The position numbers and the translations under genes were made by a program. From NCBI GenBank assembly GCA_903832075.1, contig CAILAF010000075.1, positions 1 through 7,784 of the forward strand: DNA of 7,784 bases. The letters run 5' to 3'. The DNA is from an uncultured Chitinophagaceae bacterium. GTDB lineage: Bacteria; Bacteroidota; Bacteroidia; Chitinophagales; Chitinophagaceae. Within the stretch, counting starts at the first letter, position 1, and each line of letters starts with the position of its first letter. Under the pieces are notes generated by a model. That model saw only the letters and a program-made list of their open reading frames with translations, did no database searches and was not told the DNA's origin. Below, one piece after another: positions 6,311 to 7,784 of this stretch.

Positions 6311-6500
6311 TAAAATAACCTTTATTATGCAGAAGGCTTAAAACACATATTATGATGATGAATTAAAGGATGAATAAACAAAAAATAAGATAAATGCAAT
6401 AATTTTATGACAAGTATCAGTTAAAAAAGGTTTTTAGAAAAGCTAATAACATTCATTCGTGTAGTATTTTCGCGAAAATTTTCAACCTCAACTTTGTTAT
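6311..6500. promoter_or_regulatory. Divergent intergenic region between permease B and sdhC
   Basis: A 190-bp A+T-rich gap between divergent genes that should carry promoters in both directions. I find no open frame of useful size, no RNA gene and no clear terminator. Near the sdhC side it holds the 14-bp palindrome at 6466-6479 and the near-match TATTTTCG (6465-6472, 7 of 8 to TAnnTTTG). A second 7-of-8 match, CAACTTTG (6489-6496), ends 4 bp before the sdhC ATG. Confidence 0.5.
6466..6479. promoter_or_regulatory. Perfect 14-bp palindrome upstream of sdhC, possible operator
   Basis: ATTTTCGCGAAAAT is its own reverse complement over all 14 bp and ends 21 bp before the sdhC ATG. It overlaps a near-match to the -7 promoter element (TATTTTCG, 6465-6472). 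The CGCG core stands out in DNA this poor in G+C. Position and symmetry fit a dimeric regulator binding at or over the promoter. The regulator is unknown. Confidence 0.45.
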
Positions 6501-7172
6501 ATGACCTGGAAACAAGTCTTCACTTCATCGGTAGGAAAGAAATTAATAATGGGTTTCACCGGAATTTTTCTCATCCTCTTTTTAGTTGTTCATGCCGGAT
6601 TGAATGCCTGTATTTGGGCAAATGATGGCGGCGAAATGTTTAATAAAGGTGCTCATTTTATGGGTGGCAACTGGGTTCCGAGAATTTTAGAAATAGGATT
6701 ATTCATCGGGCTTTTGCTGCACATCATTCAAGGTATAACACTTGTATTATCAAATCGTAGTAAACGTGGAACTGCCTATGCAATAAATTATGGGAATGAT
6801 GGTAGTAAATGGTATAGCAGAAGTATGGGATTATTAGGAACAATTATTTTATTGTTTCTCATTTTACATTTATATAATTTTTGGTTACCTAATCGTTCTC
6901 ATCAAGGATTTCTTTTAGGAGAAGAAATTAATTTATATGAAACAATGAAGTCAGAGTTTAGCATTCTTTGGGTAGTGATTGTATATGTTTTAGGATGTAT
7001 TTCTTTGGCGTATCATTTGGCACATGGTTTTCAAAGTGCATTTAAAACTTTTGGTGTTCATAATAAAAGATGGCATTCATTGATTAGCTGTGTTGGTTAC
7101 GGATTTGCAATTATTGTTCCATTACTTTTTGCTTTGATGCCATTGAGTTTTTATTTTGAGTGGATCAGTTAA
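6501..7172 (+). CDS. sdhC: Succinate dehydrogenase/fumarate reductase cytochrome b subunit, Bacteroidota type
   Basis: The membrane anchor of a type B succinate:quinone oxidoreductase, which carries electrons from SdhA/SdhB to the quinone pool. The 223-residue protein has five predicted helices at about 13-37, 62-84, 106-128, 153-175 and 193-216. Helices 1-4 each contain a His in a position suited to heme binding: H31, H74, H123 and H172. This is the pattern expected of a di-heme cytochrome b as in Wolinella FrdC and Bacillus SdhC. Known: type B enzymes have a single five-helix anchor and usually work with menaquinone, so no sdhD is expected. The N-terminus MTWKQVFTSSVGKKLIMGFTG is typical of the Bacteroidota subfamily and supports the ATG at 6501. 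sdhA follows after 63 bp in the same direction, so an sdhCAB operon is likely. The physiological direction (succinate oxidation or fumarate reduction) cannot be read from this subunit. Confidence 0.95.
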   Translation: MTWKQVFTSSVGKKLIMGFTGIFLILFLVVHAGLNACIWANDGGEMFNKGAHFMGGNWVPRILEIGLFIGLLLHIIQGITLVLSNRSKRGTAYAINYGNDGSKWYSRSMGLLGTIILLFLILHLYNFWLPNRSHQGFLLGEEINLYETMKSEFSILWVVIVYVLGCISLAYHLAHGFQSAFKTFGVHNKRWHSLISCVGYGFAIIVPLLFALMPLSFYFEWIS

Positions 7173-7235
7173 TGTGCAGATGAAAATTGAATATCAAAAT
7201 CTTAATTTTTAATTTTTCATTCTTAATTGAATAAA
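7173..7235. repeat. A+T-rich low-complexity spacer between sdhC and sdhA
   Basis: The 63-bp gap holds short direct repeats: AATTTTT twice in tandem (7204-7217) and TCTTAATT at 7200-7207 and 7221-7228. No promoter box, terminator or Shine-Dalgarno is evident. Low-complexity spacers of this kind are common between genes in Bacteroidota (general impression, not checked by search). Cotranscription of sdhC and sdhA is likely. Confidence 0.3.
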
Positions 7236-7784
7236 ATGTTAGATGCAAAAATTCCAGCAGGATCATTAGAAGATAAATGGACGGATTATAAAGGCCATTG
7301 CAAATTGGTGAATCCTGCAAACAAAAGAAAAATAGAAGTAATTGTAATCGGAACAGGATTAGCAGGAGCCAGTGCTGCAGCAAGTTTGGGCGAATTGGGC
7401 TATAAAGTGAAAGCATTTTGTTTTCAAGATTCTCCACGTCGGGCACACTCAATTGCAGCACAAGGTGGAATTAATGCGGCAAAGAATTATCAAAATGACG
7501 GCGATTCTGTTTTTCGCTTATTTTATGATACCATTAAAGGTGGCGATTACAGAGCAAGAGAATCTAATGTGCATCGTTTATCTGAAGTAAGTGGAAATAT
7601 TATTGATCATTGCGTTGCACAAGGTGTTCCTTTTGCAAGGGAATATGGTGGATTATTAAGTAATAGAAGTTTTGGTGGAACACAAGTACAAAGAACTTTT
7701 TATGCAGCCGGACAAACCGGTCAGCAATTATTAATTGGTGCTTATCAAGCATTAGAACGACAAATTTCTTTGGGAAATGTTCAA
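7236..7784 (+). CDS. sdhA: Succinate dehydrogenase/fumarate reductase flavoprotein subunit, N-terminal 183 codons
   Basis: The catalytic FAD subunit that interconverts succinate and fumarate, bound to SdhB and the SdhC anchor on the membrane. The frame runs from the ATG at 7236 off the right edge with no stop. Visible motifs are the Rossmann dinucleotide-binding loop VIVIGTGLAGASAA (35-48), the FAD-attachment region RRAHSIAAQGGINAA (68-82) with H71 as the expected covalent flavin ligand, GGDYRARESNVHRL (102-115), VPFAREYGG (131-139), and SFGGTQVQRTFYAAGQTGQQ (145-164) of the substrate region. The N-terminal stretch of about 30 residues before the Rossmann fold, with LEDKWTDYKGHCKLVNP, is typical of the type B flavoproteins of Bacteroidota. 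No Shine-Dalgarno is seen; an A-rich ATAAA precedes the ATG. It probably shares a transcript with sdhC, with sdhB expected next. Confidence 0.96.
   Translation, partial: MLDAKIPAGSLEDKWTDYKGHCKLVNPANKRKIEVIVIGTGLAGASAAASLGELGYKVKAFCFQDSPRRAHSIAAQGGINAAKNYQNDGDSVFRLFYDTIKGGDYRARESNVHRLSEVSGNIIDHCVAQGVPFAREYGGLLSNRSFGGTQVQRTFYAAGQTGQQLLIGAYQALERQISLGNVQ

Noticed and set aside
7165..7461. Minus-strand open frame of 98 codons
   Set aside because: It is antisense to the strongly conserved FAD-binding start of sdhA.

Overview
The window looks like ordinary chromosomal DNA from a low-GC member of the Bacteroidota, most likely of the Chitinophagales type (an inference). Supporting signs are strong A+T bias, no clear Shine-Dalgarno sites, several matches to the Bacteroidota promoter element TAnnTTTG, a five-helix cytochrome b SdhC followed by SdhA, and paired MacB/FtsX-type permeases without an adjacent ATPase. 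I see no transposase, integrase, tRNA, rRNA, CRISPR array or phage gene.

Layout, left to right. (1) 1-1373, plus strand: the body of a phospholipase B-like / C45-type Ntn hydrolase. Its frame stays open to the left edge and encodes a lipobox ending in Cys, so it is a lipoprotein whose start lies just outside the window. (2) 1377-6283, minus strand: four genes, transcribed in the order permease B, permease A, tsaD, histidine kinase, with gaps of 114, 61 and 76 bp. The kinase ends tail to tail with the hydrolase, 3 bp apart. (3) 6284-6500: a divergent regulatory region with a perfect 14-bp palindrome close to sdhC. (4) 6501-7784, plus strand: sdhC and the first 183 codons of sdhA, the start of a type B succinate:quinone oxidoreductase operon; sdhB would be expected beyond the right edge.

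How the genes relate. SdhC anchors the flavoprotein SdhA in the inner membrane and passes electrons from succinate to quinone, probably menaquinone. TsaD makes the universal t6A tRNA modification and is a housekeeping neighbour. The two permeases are diverged tandem duplicates and could form a heterodimer driven by an ATPase encoded elsewhere. The kinase is soluble, has no adjacent response regulator, and carries a four-cysteine motif in its PAS domain, which suggests redox or metal sensing.

I found no convincing new multi-gene system. The observations most worth checking are the lipid-anchored Ntn hydrolase that should split itself from its anchor, the four-Cys PAS kinase, TAnnTTTG boxes 4-5 bp upstream of the permease start codons (possible leaderless mRNAs), the palindrome upstream of sdhC, and a 14-bp tandem repeat inside tsaD.
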